Of a DNA stretch of 64,000 nucleotides, positions 1 through 14,574 are shown piece by piece. Source of the stretch: Stereocaulon alpinum (lineage: Eukaryota; Ascomycota; Lecanoromycetes; Lecanorales; Stereocaulaceae). Every line of letters starts with the position of its first letter. Position 1 is the first letter of the stretch. The notes beneath the pieces are model-generated. The model saw nothing but the letters and a program-made list of their open reading frames with translations. It searched no databases and was not told where the DNA came from. Location of the stretch: assembly GCA_018257865.1 (NCBI GenBank), contig JAEUBA010000119.1, forward strand, positions 1 to 64,000, written 5' to 3'. Position numbers and translations under genes: made by a program.

Positions 1-195
1 GATACTTATCTAATTATAAAGTACTAGTAGCTTTACCCCGAAATAAAACCTAAGAAGTTTAAGTCTAAGGATAAAAGGTCTAAGAAATAGAAGTTTAAAT
101 ATAATAATAGCCCTACTAAAGGGTAGATATTTAGGACCCTTACTACTAATAGCGACTTTAATATTTAAGGTATTAGTATAAATAGGGTCCCTATA

Positions 196-1585
196 ATTGA
201 TTGATTGATTGATTTATACGCCTATTCTAGTATCTATATATACTAATAAGGGTGTTCTCTTACATTATTAGGAAATCTAGGGGGGTTGAAGGCCCTCTAG
301 ACGCGAAAGAAACCTTTCTAGAGTCGCCCCTTCTAGCCAAAAACTTTCGCTTATCAGCTTACTTATCGTTCTACTCCGCCTGTCCGACCTCGCCGCTAGG
401 CTTTATAACACTGGTAACGATGATCTCCGTTACCCTAATAGGCCCTATAACACTCTAGCAGCTCCGCCGCCTTTGGCTTCTACTTGCGCTTAGGCTTCTT
501 TGTCTTTAGGGTTTTTATTACCGGTTCTACTCTAATAGGGAGTTTAGACTGGGAGAGCTGTTCCCTAGCAAGTCGATACTACGTTAGGAATCCTAACCTA
601 ACCAGCCATCTTATAGCCGCTCTTATACCGGTGACCTCAGCTAGTATAGTCCTAATATTATAAGTCTCTACCTCTTTAATAAGCTCCCTTTGAGTGTCGC
701 TAAGCTTTAGGCAGTATAGGAGAATATACTTCGTATCCTAATTCCTCTATCTATAACTATAGCGGGTACTGCGGACCCCTAGTACCCTCGCCTTATAAAG
801 GAAGTAGTTAAACCTATTCTTCCTACTTCGGAGTTAGACTGCTATCGAGCTTTCTGCCTTCCTAAGCTTTAGGTGGTAGTTATACCTTTCTCTAAATAAT
901 AGTTTATTCTGTGCGGGTGTGCGAGAGTGCTTAGGGATAGTATCCTTATATACCTCCTACCGCTTAATCCACTTCGCTATTACTTAGCCTTATATCTTCT
1001 TAGCTAGGACGCCTACGTCTTAATACTCCTCGACATCTATTTTTAGGTTATACTAATATACCTTCCTCCTTATCGCCGTTACCGCTTAATCCTAATCCTT
1101 CGCCTCAAGCTCCTACAGGGCCTATTCTTCCTTTTCTAGTAATAGGGTTAGGCGTGTTAGGCGCGCCCTTCCTCTCCTTCCCCGCAGTCTCCTACGGATT
1201 AAGCGGTTGCCTTCGATTATTAAGGGGTATACTCCCCTTAGTGCCTAGTATCTCATAACTAGGGCGTCTAGATAGGTTTGGATAGGTATAATAACTGCTT
1301 CCGCTTCTAGGACTTAGACCGGTATTACCTTATATACTCTAAGCACTGTCCGTAGGCAGTCGTTCTGTATTATCGCGAGCGTCTTAACGTGCTTTTCCAC
1401 GGCTCCCCGCCCCCCGGTAGGGGTATACTATATCGGAGCGGCGAATATAAGTATAGGCCTTACCGCTATACTATATACCTTCCTGCACTTCTCAAACGTA
1501 GCTCCCCAAGTTGATCCTGCTAGGCACTTGATCGCCCGAGCTTGAGTAGCGGCCTTTGCCTTCACCTACGCTATATATAGGGGGG
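196..1585 (-). mobile_element. LINE (Tad1/I-like) 3' part, RIP relic
   Basis: Minus-strand translation of about 1240-1580 gives the end of a non-LTR reverse transcriptase, with the block GSTWGATFEKCRKVY, then AVRPILIFAAP, IQNDCLRTVLR and VLEAEAV. This order (GSTWG, hydrophobic RPxLxF, IQNxCLR, LEAEA) is typical of Tad1/I-clade fungal LINEs. Further on, at about 600-800, comes the C-terminal region with YILLYC and DTQRELIKEVE, corresponding to the usual 'H-hLLxCP...R' domain. The 3' end is a tetranucleotide tail (four ATCA-type units) at 196-214. The 5' part is missing: the copy stops where the copia relic begins, either by 5' truncation or by insertion. In-frame stops are mostly TAA/TAG from CAA/CAG/TGG. 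Confidence 0.75.
252..458 (+). other. chance ORF inside LINE 3' region
   Basis: A 68-codon open frame lies antisense to the 3' part of the LINE relic. Its sequence overlaps the 3' untranslated block shared with 16,960-17,115, so it is best regarded as a shadow of the repeat. I see no domain in it. Confidence 0.6.
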
Positions 1586-1589
1586 TCCC

Positions 1590-4500
1590 TATAATTAATA
1601 TTAGATATATAGCGGTAACGACGCTAGAAGTTAATCTATTAGGCCTAACTATTATTAATATAGGATATACGTAGTACTTATTCTACTAGCGCTTTAACTT
1701 CGTAACCTTTAAGCCCGCTATTAGAACTCTAATTACTAGAATTAGCGGGGTATAGCTTAAGCCTACTAAGTATAAGACGGTAAAGATCCTATACCTAGGA
1801 AAGAATATACTGCTATATAATATCCTCTACGTGCCTAAGCTAGGGGTAAACCTCCTCTTAGGCTCCTAGCTAATAGATATTAGAATCCGTATTAAATTCG
1901 CTAAAAACGGCTATACGATCTTATACCCTAAGCTTAGTAATATAATCGCTAAATAATAATTCGGCCTCTATATATTAGAACTTCCCTAGGGGTAATAACT
2001 TATATTAAATATATATAGCGTACCTCTAGATACTATCCGCTAGCTCTAATACGCCCGTATAGGTTATATAGGTTAATAAAATATAGATCGGCTACCTAAT
2101 ATAGCTACTAGAGTAGACTTCTCGAAGAAATTCTTAGATAAATTAACCTATAAATACTATATTCTAAGCTGCTATTAGTCTACCCTATATAAGGACTTTA
2201 TTAAACTTGGAATACGCCTAATAGAATTTATTTATAGCGATATTATAGGACCTATTAAGCCTATTAGCTTCGACGGTAGTAAATAGGTAGTTACCTTTAA
2301 AGATAACTTCACCTGCTATTCCGAAGTCTACTACGTAAAATATAAATCGGAGCTTAGCGATCTATTCCGACGGTTCTAGTATAAGTATAAGCGAATAGGG
2401 CGCCTAATCCGACACCTATATATAGATAATAGGGGCGAATATATTAAAGGAACCTTCTAAGAATACCTTAGCCTTAAAGGGATTATCTATAAGCCTATAG
2501 TGCCTAGAAACCCGGAATAAAATAGGACTACCGAATATTTTAGGTAGGTCCTTATTAAACGTACCTACCCTCTACTATTAGGCTCCGAACTCGATAAGTC
2601 TTTTTAGCCTAAAATTATAAAAATAGCTAATTACCTTACTATCCGGAGCCTAGTCGTAAAGCTTAGGAAGACCCTATATAAGGCCTTTTATAAGCGTAAG
2701 CCCTATCTTAGGTACCTAAGAACCCTTAGCTCTAAAATATAGGCGCGAAACTATCTCTAAAAGAAATTTATAGATAAAAGCGACCCCTATTTCCTCTTAG
2801 GATATAAAGGGGATAGCTATATCTTTCGCCTATAGTTACTAAAACGGCGCGCTATTATCCGCGCTATCGATATCTATATATAGGAGAAACGGCCCCGCTT
2901 CTATAGGGGTAAAGAACCCCTAGCTAAACGCTAACAGACCTCCGCTTTAGGGGAGGCGTATAATAGGAATTAGAATTCTATTAACTTTAACTTTAATATA
3001 TCCCTAGTATAATTACCTAACTAAGAATCCTTAGGAGAATCGCCTCCTTTAGGGGGAGAATTATCTCCCTTACCCCTAACTTCTAGAGAAATATTATATT
3101 CTCCTTCTCTAGACCTAAGTTTACTATTAACGCTAGGCTCTCTAGCCCTATTACAGCTAGTATTATTAATAATAATAGGTACTATAGAGGAGCGAGAGAT
3201 AACTTAAGTCCTAGTAATATACCCTAAGCTTAATATCCCTAATATATAGGACCTCTCGCTAGATCCCCTCTATAGGTATTTAGCGATCTCTCTACTAGCT
3301 TAGGCGAATTCAGCGGAACCCTATAAACCTAAAACCTACGCTGAAGTAATAGCTAATAATATATATAAAATATAGTAGGAGCTCGCTATAAATAACGAAT
3401 TTAACTCCCTTATAGCTAATAATACCTAGATACTAACGTCGCCCCTAGAAGGCCGAAAAATTCTTAGGGGTAGATAGGTCTATACCTTAAAGTATAGCCC
3501 TAAAGGGGAAATTATACGCTATAAGGCACGCTAGGTCGTTTAAGGTTTCGAATAATAAGAAGGCCTTAATTATAATAAGACTTTCGCCTTAGTAGTTAAA
3601 CCTATAAGCTATAAGGCTATATTTATAATTACCGCCGCTATAGATTAGGACTTAGAGTAGATAGACGTTAAAACGGTATTCCTCTATAGGGATATAGAAG
3701 AGGAGATCTTTATAGAATAGCCTAAAGGCTTTATTTAAGGGGAGGTAAAAGTTTACCGCCTAAATAAGGCCCTATACGGCCTAAAATAATCCCTATAAGT
3801 ATAGTATAATACCTTCGCCAGCTTCGTAAACGCTAAATTAGGCGTCGTCCCGTTAGAAGCTAACTTAAGCGTATTTATTAACCCTAAAGATAGGACGCTA
3901 ATTACCCTATATATAGATAATTTACTAATTACGGGCCCTAGTAAGGAAGCTATTTAAAGGGTTAAAGATACCCTTAACTGTCGTTTCTATATAATAGATC
4001 TTAGGCTATACAGCTATTACCTAGGGATAATAGTTACTTAGAACCGCTAATAACGAACGCTACGACTAGGCTAAGAGGCCTATATTAAGAAAGTGCTTCG
4101 GGACTTTAGCCTCTAGGAATATAAAGAAACTGCGACCCCTATAGAGATAACTTACTATCTAGAAAAAGCCCCTAATAGTTTCTAAGCTAACGCCTAAGAC
4201 CGCCTGCTATATTAGAAGGCTATTAGGTTATTAATATATATAATACTAGGGACTTAACCTAATATTATATACCCTATATTAGTAGTTAGCCGCTACGGTG
4301 TAAACCTAATATAAGCTTATTAAGGTGCGGTTAAACGAATCTTCTGATATCTTAAGTTAATAACTAAATACTAATTAACGTTCTTAGGGCCGATTTAGGT
4401 ACTAACGGGCTATATAGACTCTAATTAGGCGGGAGACCGTAATACGCGCTAATCCACTTTAGGTTATATCTTTAATATAGGTAGCAGGGCTATTAGCTGG

Positions 4501-5060
4501 TTATCTAAGTAATAACCTATTATAGCCCTTTCTACCTATAAGGCTAAATATATCAGTTAGACCCTAGCGTCTAAGGAAGTAGTATAGCTCTAAAACCTAC
4601 TAAGGTAGCTTAAGCCTAGTAGCTAGGAACCCTAAGTAGTAATTATCTATAGGGATAATTAGGGCGCGATCGCCCTCGTAAAGAATCCGGAATTCTATAC
4701 TCGCAGTAAGTATATCGATATACGCTACTATTTTATTCGGGAGTAAGTTATAAATAGTATAGTAGACCTCCGCTATACGCCTATTAAGTATTAAGTCGCT
4801 AATAGGCTTACTAAACCTCTCTATAAGGATAAATTTATAGAGTTCCGCAATAATTTGGGCTTAGAATATATCGCCTAAGGCAGAGCTTTAGTAGGAGTAA
4901 CTGCCTAGATCTAGTAGGAGCACCCCTAAGGATCGCGCGCGAATACGACTCTATTAGGGTAACTATACCTAGATTATCCCTAAAGCTATTATTATACTTC
5001 GCTATATCTATCAGCCCTATATACTACCTAACTAACTATTAGTAGGAAATTAGTATATAT
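1590..5060 (+). mobile_element. Ty1/copia retrotransposon pol, RIP relic
   Basis: Plus-strand translation gives copia pol in canonical order. An aspartic-protease-like stretch is followed by the GAG-pre-integrase motif LYVPKLGVNLLL (about 1829-1864) and integrase with YSDIIGP (about 2230). The reverse transcriptase has VDVKTVFLYRDIEEEIF (about 3660-3715, originally TAFLxGxLxEEI) and LYIDNLLI (about 3907, originally YVDDLLI with RIP changing GAT to AAT). RNase H has DSN*AGDRNTR (about 4420, originally DSDWAGDxxTRKS), and the end is near 4880-4930. Stops are nearly all TAG/TAA, as expected from RIP of TGG/CAA/CAG. Gag and clear LTRs were not identified, so the copy looks incomplete at the 5' side, where it abuts the LINE relic. 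Confidence 0.85.
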
Positions 5061-8000
5061 AAGATAATTATTAAAATAAAAATTTAAATAACTGTGTTTC
5101 GCTATTTTCTAGAAAGTTTTAGTAGCAGTAGTAAAAGATAAGCTCTACTATCCTACTAAATATTAGGTATTCAGGGTAAAAAGCAGTTGCAACTAGCGTA
5201 TAGCAAATTAGTCGTTTTAGTAGACTATAATTTAATATATCTAGTGTTCAGCGTACTGTGTTCGAGTAGGAGTATTAAAATTCGGGTGTTCGATATCCTA
5301 AGGCTTAGTCATTAATAACTAAGGCTTAGCCCTAACCCTTATATATATCTCGCACAGTCGCACTTAGCTAGATAATCAAGTGTTCTACCTATTATATTTT
5401 GACAATAAATTCTCCCCCTTAATTAAGCGAGCCTACTAGTATTCCTACCTAGCCTCTAAACGATCCTATACTTATCTATTCTAATATAAATAACGGCGGC
5501 TGTACTAGTAATTAGGAAGAGAAGGCGTAAGAGGAGGAAGAGGATACTATAAAAGAGGATAAGGAGAAGGCGTTAAAGATTAATAAGGCCTATAATAGTA
5601 GGGTTCTAAAGTTATATAATATTAAAATAGTTAGGGTAGTAGTAGATAGAGTAGCTACTAAAGATCTAAAGGTATTAGAATAGTAGGATTATAATTAGAT
5701 ATAAGTACTTTAACCTTTATTATTTTCCTACTACTGAATACTACCCTAGCCTTAATATAACTAAAGTCGAAGACCGCCTATAATAGTCTAAGAAAACGTA
5801 GTTATATAAGCTAATTATAAGAGATAAACTTATAGTCTTTATCGCTCCTACTTACTTTCTCTAAAGATTAATCTATTTATAAAGATTAGTATTAATAAAT
5901 AATATTAAGGATTACTAAAGATAGGCTAATACTAGGTCTATAAATTATTATAGAGGAAGGGGAATTAATAGGGGCGTTTATAGTAGAAGATACTAGATAA
6001 TACTAGATTTAGCGGATTATATATACCCTAGTAACTATATTCGACGTCTTAGGACCTATCTTTTATAGTAGGGACTAAGGATTTCGACTAATAACGCCTC
6101 TTTATAATACGCTAAGTACTATTAATAACTATCCTTAATTACTAGACCTATATAAATAGCCTTACTAGTCTTACTAATATACTTAGTCGTATATAGAGTC
6201 GTTATTTTAGCTTAAGAAGGGAAACCGGTCTATTAATAATACCTAAACTATCTATAGGCTATTATCTATACTAATGTCTTACTTAAAGTAGACTCTTATA
6301 ATCTTTATTATATATACCCTTAAGTATTAACTCTCCTTAGAATGGCGCGAGCTATTAGAAATATATAGGCTAAGTTATTAAAATCTTAAATAGTTTAAAG
6401 TATTAATCTATTATACTAAGTATCTCCTATCTTCGAAGTTAAAGGTATATAGTAGTAATAATATATAGCCCTCCGCTAATTAATAGGATATTAATTATCC
6501 GTATATTAAGAAAATTAAGAAAAGCGCAGCCTTTTAGACTAAGGTAGCGATAAAAGGTTTCGTTCTTATTATTATACTAGCTAAAGTCGTCGGGAAGTAG
6601 CTAAGAGAATAGACCTAGATAATTAATACCTAATATCTAATATTAAAGCTACGGTATATCTATACCTATATAGGTAAAATATATAATAATATTAATATAA
6701 CCCTACTTATATTTAAAAATACTGAATTTCTTCGATATAATAAGGATAGAAAACCCGAATATAAATAGGAGCGGTTCCTCCTACTAATAATAAAGGGTTT
6801 ATTTAAAAGTATATTAAGGGAAGTTCTATAAGACTCTAAATCTCTATTCGTCTATAATATCCGCGTAAGCTAGGTCTTTATTAACGAATTCTATAAGATA
6901 AGGACGATTAATAGTAAAATATATAATAATATTAATACTACTAGACTTACTAATCTCTCGCTAGAGAGATTAAAGCTATAAAGTTATTATAATATATTTC
7001 TATTAGCCTATAAATAGAATATTAGTTAACCGTATATTAAGAATAGGATACTATATACTTAAGATATCTCTAAGACTACTAATCTAGTATAACTACCTCC
7101 CTATAAGATTCGTTATATTATATACCCGCCTTCGTTAGTATAAAAGATAGCTCTTCGCGCTAAGGATTAGAGGATCTAAGACGTAGTAAAAGCTAAATAT
7201 ACTAAAGAATACTTAATTACTCGTACTATTAGTAAGGAGATACTTATACTAATAACTACTAACTACTTTAAATATATATATAGACTATACGCTATTACTA
7301 TAGTTATAAGCCTTCTAGGACTCGCTTAGCTTAATAACCTTAGTCTTACTTAGGACGAGCTTAAAGGGGGGGATTTATATTATAGCGGTAAGGGTTACGC
7401 GGATTTTATAAAGTTAGCTAGCCTAATATAGAATTAGGCTAAAATACCGCTAGATAGTATTTATACTAAATATATTAATAAACTTACTACTAATATACTA
7501 AAGTTAGTAAAACTTAAAGAGTTAATTAACTTACTAGGGGAAGATCTCTACGGGTAACTAGGGAAACTAGTTATATTTACTAGCTCTCCTATTATTATAT
7601 ATATTCTAGCGGTAGTAAGTTTATATCTCCTCCGCTATTTTACCTTAACCGTATACTAACCTTATTCTAGTAGTTTAAAAAGTATTTTCCTAGTAAATAG
7701 CTACAGTATAGCTTAACTATATATTCTAAGAAGCGAGATAAATTATTCGTATAGATATACTAATAAGGAAATTATAATTATTTTATTCCCCCCTTACCCG
7801 TACCTCTAGAAGCGTAAATATAGATATAGACTAGATATAGTACTATAGGATATAATACTTTAGGTAAGTTAATTAGTAGTAATAGTAAAGATAGAAGGTA
7901 TAAATTTAAGAACTAGTTTAAATACTATAAATAGCAGACCCCGTCGTTCGAATTAAAGACTATAGAGAAACTATACTATTCGACTTAAGACTACTAATAT

Positions 8001-11000
8001 AATATTTGTATCTTAGAATCGTACTATAAAGACCTAGCTAATACTACCTACTACTTTCCCTAACCTAAATTAGTTATCTCTAACAAATCTAAATACTATT
8101 ACCGCCGTAGAGGATATATTTCCGCCAGCTTAATATATATCTACTAGTAGAGATTCTCTTTATAGGACGTCTTATAAACGGAAGGAGGTATCTATTACGG
8201 TTCTTAAACGACACCCTCAAAATTATCTAAGTCCGTTTCACTTCAGTTACCCGGCGTTTATACTAGCGTTTTATATTTACTACCTAGCGCTTATATACCC
8301 CTATATAAGCACTAGTTCTCTCCCCTCTAAAATTCTCTCCTTATATTCGTCTTATATATTAGACCTAGACTATAGATAGGGCTTGCAAATCCTTATCTAT
8401 TAAACCTATCCTTTATAATCGTGATAGTATCTAATCGTTATTAACTAAGTTAAAGAACTGATTTAATCGGTCGAGCTAATAATATAACTCTATATCGCAC
8501 CTATATAACTTAAGAGCCGGCGGTAAAGTATATATTAATAACGTATTATAGCGAATCTAGTAAGTCCGGCTCCGTATATATTTATTAATAGACGCTTAAG
8601 TAGGTAGTATCTAAGGTCTTAAGGTCCTAAGCTAATAAGGTAGAGGCAGCGTATACTTATTAAGGATATAAATAAAACGGCGATATTCGTCTTATATAGG
8701 GGAACTATAGCTAGAGGTATAGTTATAGTAGCAACTATTTAAAAAGGTAGGAAAATTTCGTTTAACTTAGATAGTTTTATTTAACTTAGATAGAAGTTAG
8801 TCTAACTTAGCTAAGTTTCTATTTAACTTAGTTAATAGACTCTAAGCTAATTTAATATTAATTAAAATAATATAATAATAATACGCTAAAGAAGCCTCCT
8901 CTTTTTAAAAAACTTCGCCTCCTTCCCTAAGGACCTTACTCGTCTAGCTACCTATAGCTAGCTATATTATTATAGACTATACTCCTTAATAACCTTATAC
9001 CACCTTATTACTAGCGAAGACCCTTATATATATTAGATAGATAATAGAAATCTTCTAATAATAGCTAAGATAAAGGTAGAACGAGCGGTAGCTACTAGAA
9101 AAGCCTAGGAGACTAAAGCGAATAAGCGAAATATATACTTTAAACTAAGTAACTTATTCTAAGTATTAATATATTAGTAGATTAAGGCTATTAAAGAAAA
9201 GTAGCTAGGACCTAAGAGAAGTATTAAAGAAAGCGATAGAGTAGTAGAGCTTAGGAAATATTAAAGATATAATAGTAACCTTAATAAGGATATCTCTAAA
9301 TAAATATATAAAAAAGAGGTCTCTTTAAAGATAACTAGCGTTAATAATATTAATATACTCTCTAATAACCCTATAACTAGCCCTATAAAGAAACTAGTAC
9401 CTACTATTATTATAGGCGTATAACTTTCCTCTACTCCTATATTTAGTCCGTTAGATAACTTTATATTTAGGAGACGGAAAAGATAGGCTTTTATATAATA
9501 AATTAGACCTCTGTTATAAGTATAATTAGTACGTAATAATAGATATAACCTATTAATTATATAGTATAAACCGACGTAGCCGTTAACGTCTAGAATCGAT
9601 ACTATATTATAAAGCGATATAAGTATTACCTAAAAGAAGACCGTAAGTTACTTATTAATATTACGCGTATATTTAATACGCTAATATAGAAAGAAGGAAA
9701 TAATATAGAACTATACTATAAAATAAGGTCCTTAGGGGAATACTAATACTAGAAACTACTAACGCAGCTTAGTAAATAATAAATTAGAGACGCGTATTTA
9801 TTAAATATAGCTGAAATAGCTAATAGTATAGGGATAATAATACCGAATATCTTTATATATAGAGTAGAATAGCTAGCGTACTAAACGATCTACCTAAATA
9901 CCCTAATAGATAATAACCGATAGGTTTAAATATACTAGTAGGAAATATCAAAAATTAAGAGAGAATATAATTAGTAGACGGAAGGATAGATTAATAGTAT
10001 ATATACCTTAGTATATAAGTCTTATACTAACTAATTATTATAGTCGGTATAATATAAGTAGCGATAGCTAACCCGTACCGTACTACCTATACAGCGCAAG
10101 CGGCCGAATTCTAGTACTATAACTACGGGATAATTATCTAATCCTAATAATTAAGTTCTATTATCTATAAGGATATAGCCTAAACTATTATCGACTTCGT
10201 TATCTATACCTATACATATATCTAATATTAAACCTAAAGATAAATATAAGGAGGTAGCTATAGAGGAGGCGGTAGGACCTATCGCTTAAGGTAGTTCTAA
10301 GCGTCGCTAAGTATAAAGATACGGGAATATTAATATATCTTCTATATAACGAAGCCTATATTTATCTCTAAGATTATAAGCGATAATAATACTAATAGCC
10401 TATTACTATAGCTAGAATAAGACCTAGTAGCTCTAAGTAACCTTATAATAAGAATATAGAGAGAATAGAAGGCTAAGCTCTAAAGGATAAAAAGGCCTTA
10501 AGTTATTAGCGATTTAGATACCTCTAATAATATACTAACTCCTAAAGAAGCTTATAAGGTTAATATTCCTAAACCCCTACCTATTTATCTAATACTACGT
10601 ATTAGCTAATATTTTCGCAGCTTCTAGATAGCCTAAGCGAATTTAAAAGTTTTATAATAAGGAGAATAAGATTAACCGTTAAAATAGTAGTAGAATAGCT
10701 ATACTAAATAATTAAGGACCGTAAGAATATTATATTAAACCTACTATTTAATATACGATTTACTTTCGTAGATTTAGAGAAAGGTATAAGTATTCTTCTT
10801 TCCTAAACGAGAACGAAATATATAGCTAATAGGTCTAAGATAAGGGTTATTTTTTAGTACTAATAATTATAATAAATCTATATCGCGTTTTCTTTTTTAG
10901 CGGTATTAGACTTAGGTATAAGAGTATAGATCTATAGAAACCTTTACCTACTAGTACTATTATTTTCGTTATAATAGCGCTTTAATATATATTCGAAGAA

Positions 11001-11867
11001 TACGAATATAGCTCCTATAGAATTAAGAGATAGGATAGTATATTAGTTAGTAGTAAGTTAACCTAATACTTAAAGAATAATCTATAAGCTAATAAAACCT
11101 TAAGCTATATACGAATATATAAGAAACGTATAGTATAATATAGGTAATTTTAGAAGATAGATAGTTATAGAAATACTTTATTATTAAATAATAAACTACT
11201 ACTATATAAATAGGTAGGGTAAGAACCGTCGACTACTAGTTACTAATACGTTTAAGAATTCCCTAGAAGATCTAAAGAATTAACTAGACTTTTAGAGCGT
11301 TTTAGAGGAGTTAGGAATAGATAATACTAGTATAATAGGCTAAAAAAAAGAGTATAGAAGAGAGTATATATTATCAGCTAATACTAAAATTAAGATTAAA
11401 GAACTATTTAATAATAGGCGTCTTAACGAGACTAATTTAGAGTCTAGAAATAATAATAGTTTTTTAGCTTCCCTTATCTATAGTTATAACTTAACGGATA
11501 TAATAGAAATCCGGGTATTTTTAATATAGGACTTCGAGCGTATACAGAAGGCCTATAAGTAAGTAAGGAGCTTTAGGAAGAGAATTATATTATAAATATA
11601 GAAGAGTAGAGTAAGTTAATAGAAAGGTAGATTATAGATAATAAAATAGTATATTTAAATATTACTCTAATAGGAGAAGAACTTAAGGAGTAGGCTACTA
11701 AGGATACTACGGAGGGGATAGAGGATAGATTAATAGAGTATAAAGCTTAGGTAGGAGGAAGCCTAATAGAATTAAGCTATTAGTAATCGAATATATAGCT
11801 ATTAAATATATAATATAAAAGTAATTATTATATAGCTCGGATAATACTACCTACGGGTCTAATCTAA

Positions 11868-12021
11868 ATATTCGACTCGAATATACCTACTATAGCGGAG
11901 GACATATCTAAACTATCCGACTCGAATAAACCTACTATAGCGGAGGATATATCTAAACTATCTAACTTAAATAAACCTACTATAGCGGAGGATATATCTA
12001 AACTATCTAACTTAGATAACT
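11868..12021 (+). repeat. 54-bp in-frame tandem repeat, about 3 copies
   Basis: Three consecutive 54-base units differ mainly by C-to-T or G-to-A changes. Read in plus-strand frame each encodes an 18-residue unit of the type NKPTIAEDISKLSNL. Because the period is a multiple of three and the frame is open through the repeats, it looks like a former protein repeat inside a transposon-encoded or captured ORF. Confidence 0.75.
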
Positions 12022-13334
12022 TCCTTATTACTAATATTATTAATATACTAGCTGAGCGTATATAATTCGTATTCCGGAAGGATTACGCGATTGCTACGTT
12101 AGTTTAGTAAAGTAACTACTAATACTAACGTTCTAAACACCTAGTATAGTAATTCGAGGTTACGGATACTACTATTATTTACCTTAAGTTACTAATTTAG
12201 CTGATTTTAGGGTTCGTAATTAATATAGGATATAGACCCTAATTTAGCTACGGCCTACTAATAGCGTAAAACTAGCTATAAGGCTAATAATACAATCTTT
12301 TAGGAAAGCGCGATGTACTGCTAGCTATTAATCTAGGAATTTCTTTAGTTATAGCGGAGCCTTACTAAGAGCCTTATTAAGAGTTTAATAAAGGCAGAGT
12401 AATTATAAAAGGGCGTACTCGCTCTTCGAATACCTTAATATTAGAGCGTAGATCTAATCTATTAATAGCCTAATTTAATAGCTAGGCTACTAGAGGGGTA
12501 CCTCCTTCTAAAAGAGAGTCTATAGAGTTTTCTTAAGAAGCTGAAGCTAAGACTAAGCGGGTAGTCCTCGCTAAAGGTTCTTATAAGGGGAGACTAGGCG
12601 GTTAAGGGTATATAGTAGTAATATAACTAATAATATCTTAAAGGTTTTCTAAAATAACGCTATAATAAGGGTAACTAGTCTTTAGGAATAAGTTAAGCTA
12701 GTATACTATAGAGATAGTACTATAAGATAGGTCTTAAGGTAAAGATAAAGACGCTAGATTAACTAATTCTTTCTATTAGAGGGAAGATAATAAACGGCTA
12801 TACTAATAACAAAGAATAAGGTAAATTAAGTAGGGGAGTCCTAACGTAGTAGATTCCTATACTATAATAAAAGGAATTACGGATAATATTATTAAGACGT
12901 AATAATAGCGTAAGGATAGAAGTAAGATAAGATATAAAGAGATTTTTTCTAATAAAAAGTAGGAGGTTACTTTCTTCTTTAGCGGGGAAGAGTTAGTTCC
13001 TTAGTATAGAAGGGGCGTGCTAAGCTTTAGGATTCGCTACTTCTATCTAAGCGTAGTAAGGTAAAAGGTAAGGCCTAAGAGGCCTAATTAAGGTATATAG
13101 CCTAGTAGACGTAAAGTTATAGAAGCGTTTCTTATAGATATATATACCCTTACTCTTAATATTAGGGCTCTGCGGGTACGGGGCCGTAGGTTATTAAGGT
13201 ATAATAATAAGGTATTTACAGGAAATTATAGATTACAATTATAATTACGGCGTAGCAGAAGCAGGATATACTAGATATTAGTTACGGAATTAAGTCGTTA
13301 AAGGGCTCGAAGGATTAGTAGAGGACTAGTATTA

Positions 13335-13395
13335 CTACTAAGTAGCTAGTACTAAAAGCTGGTACTAAAAGCTAGTGCTAAAAGCTAGTACTAGG
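13335..13395. repeat. 15-bp tandem repeat
   Basis: About four imperfect units of TACTAAAAGCTAGTG lie in tandem inside the RIP island. Confidence 0.7.
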
Positions 13396-13536
13396 ATTAT
13401 ACTATAGCTATAATTAATAGTGCTGCTTATAGCTCAAACCTAACGCCGTTACTACTATTTTGTAACGTTATAAGCTTGGAGCTAGAGTATTGTATTAATT
13501 AGTAATAATCTATATACCCGAAGGGCCTATCTATAG

Positions 13537-13618
13537 AAGTTCTGCTAAGGTACCGAAGTTCTGCTAAGGCGGTACCTTGGTATACCTTAGCGTATACCAC
13601 CGCCTTAGTATAAGGTAC
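13537..13618. repeat. direct repeat plus hairpin
   Basis: The phrase GAAGTTCTGCTAAGG occurs twice in succession. The second copy opens an inverted repeat with arms TAAGGCGGT and ACCGCCTTA about 30 bases apart, containing further palindromic GGTATA/TATACC words. It could be a terminal structure of an element or a chance palindrome. Confidence 0.55.
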
Positions 13619-13649
13619 TACCTATTCTATAACAATAGGAGCTATAGGT

Positions 13650-14000
13650 TAGGAGTAGTTTAGAGTAAAAGTAAAAAATCTTATAATTATTATTAATTTT
13701 TAGCTTCTTTAATAGGTTCTTAATTTCCTATAGGGTACCCTAAAACTTATTAGCGTACGCCTAAGTATTATTATTATAAGTTATAATACTAAGGGCGTAG
13801 AACTTTTATAAGGTAGAATTAAGGATTTTAAAGTCTTTAGGCTTAAATTCTACTAGCTTAATTTAGGCCTTTTTAATAATAGTATAATCCTTAATTATAA
13901 TATAAGGGTTAATTTTATATTAACTTTTTAAGATAGTAAGGATTTTTATATTTACCTATTTCTATTCTTTATTTTTTAGTATAGGTTTAGGCTTAGTATA
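13650..14000 (-). mobile_element. copia-type gag fragment, RIP relic
   Basis: Minus-strand translation reads through a few RIP-type stops to give a stretch with KINPYIIIKDYTIIKKA, IKLVEFKPKDFKILNSTL, KFYALSIITYNNN and YANKF, then EIKNLLKKLKINNN. The spacing of hydrophobic and aromatic positions (Trp-replaced stop, LNSTL, Y-F block, then a leucine-rich segment) resembles the retrotransposon gag domain of copia elements (UBN2/retrotran_gag families). It is on the opposite strand from the copia pol at 1.6-5.1 kb, so it belongs to a different copy. No matching pol was recognised beside it. Confidence 0.4.
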
Positions 14001-14574
14001 ATTAGTTTTAATATAAGTAAAAAGGTTTACTAGTTAAAGGAAGTCCTTTATTTATAAGCGCTATTATTAATAATTACTAAGCCCTTAAAGCGGTTTAATA
14101 TAGTCTAAAGAGCCTTATAAGACGGAGATATTATTACCTATTATTATATTTAGGTTTAGTCTAACTAAGAGCTTATTTTAGAGTCTAAGGATAATATTAG
14201 CTATAATAGGGATCGCTTAATAATTATTATAAGTCTTATATTAATTATAGGACTTATAAGGTATCCGAATAAAAAGCTAAAGTTAGGCTTAACTATAGAC
14301 TCTAGGGTAGATTAACCTAATATTATACTACTATTAGACGTAGATATAAGAGGTAAATATTCGCTTTAATTACTATTATCTAGCTTAGAAAGGTCTAAGT
14401 AGATTAATTTAATAGTATATAGGAAGTTATAGAAGGTATAATATTTAAACTTCTAAGTAATTCGCTACTAGTTATAACGCTAAGAGCGTTTGATATCGCT
14501 ATAGCGAATAAAGAAGGATAGATATAAGGTAGTATAAGACTTATATTTTAAGTTCTATACTAGTTTTACCCGTC

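Larger units (their letters stand above)
5061..13640. repeat. unassigned RIP-mutated repeats
   Basis: This 8.6 kb shows the same CA/TG-free composition. Long purine- and pyrimidine-rich blocks and a repeated in-frame peptide (11,870-12,020) indicate former coding sequence, but I could not read a reverse transcriptase, integrase, RNase H or transposase motif with confidence in any frame. A possible LTR-like promoter with a TATA-like motif lies near 8275-8340. It may hold several nested elements. Confidence 0.5.
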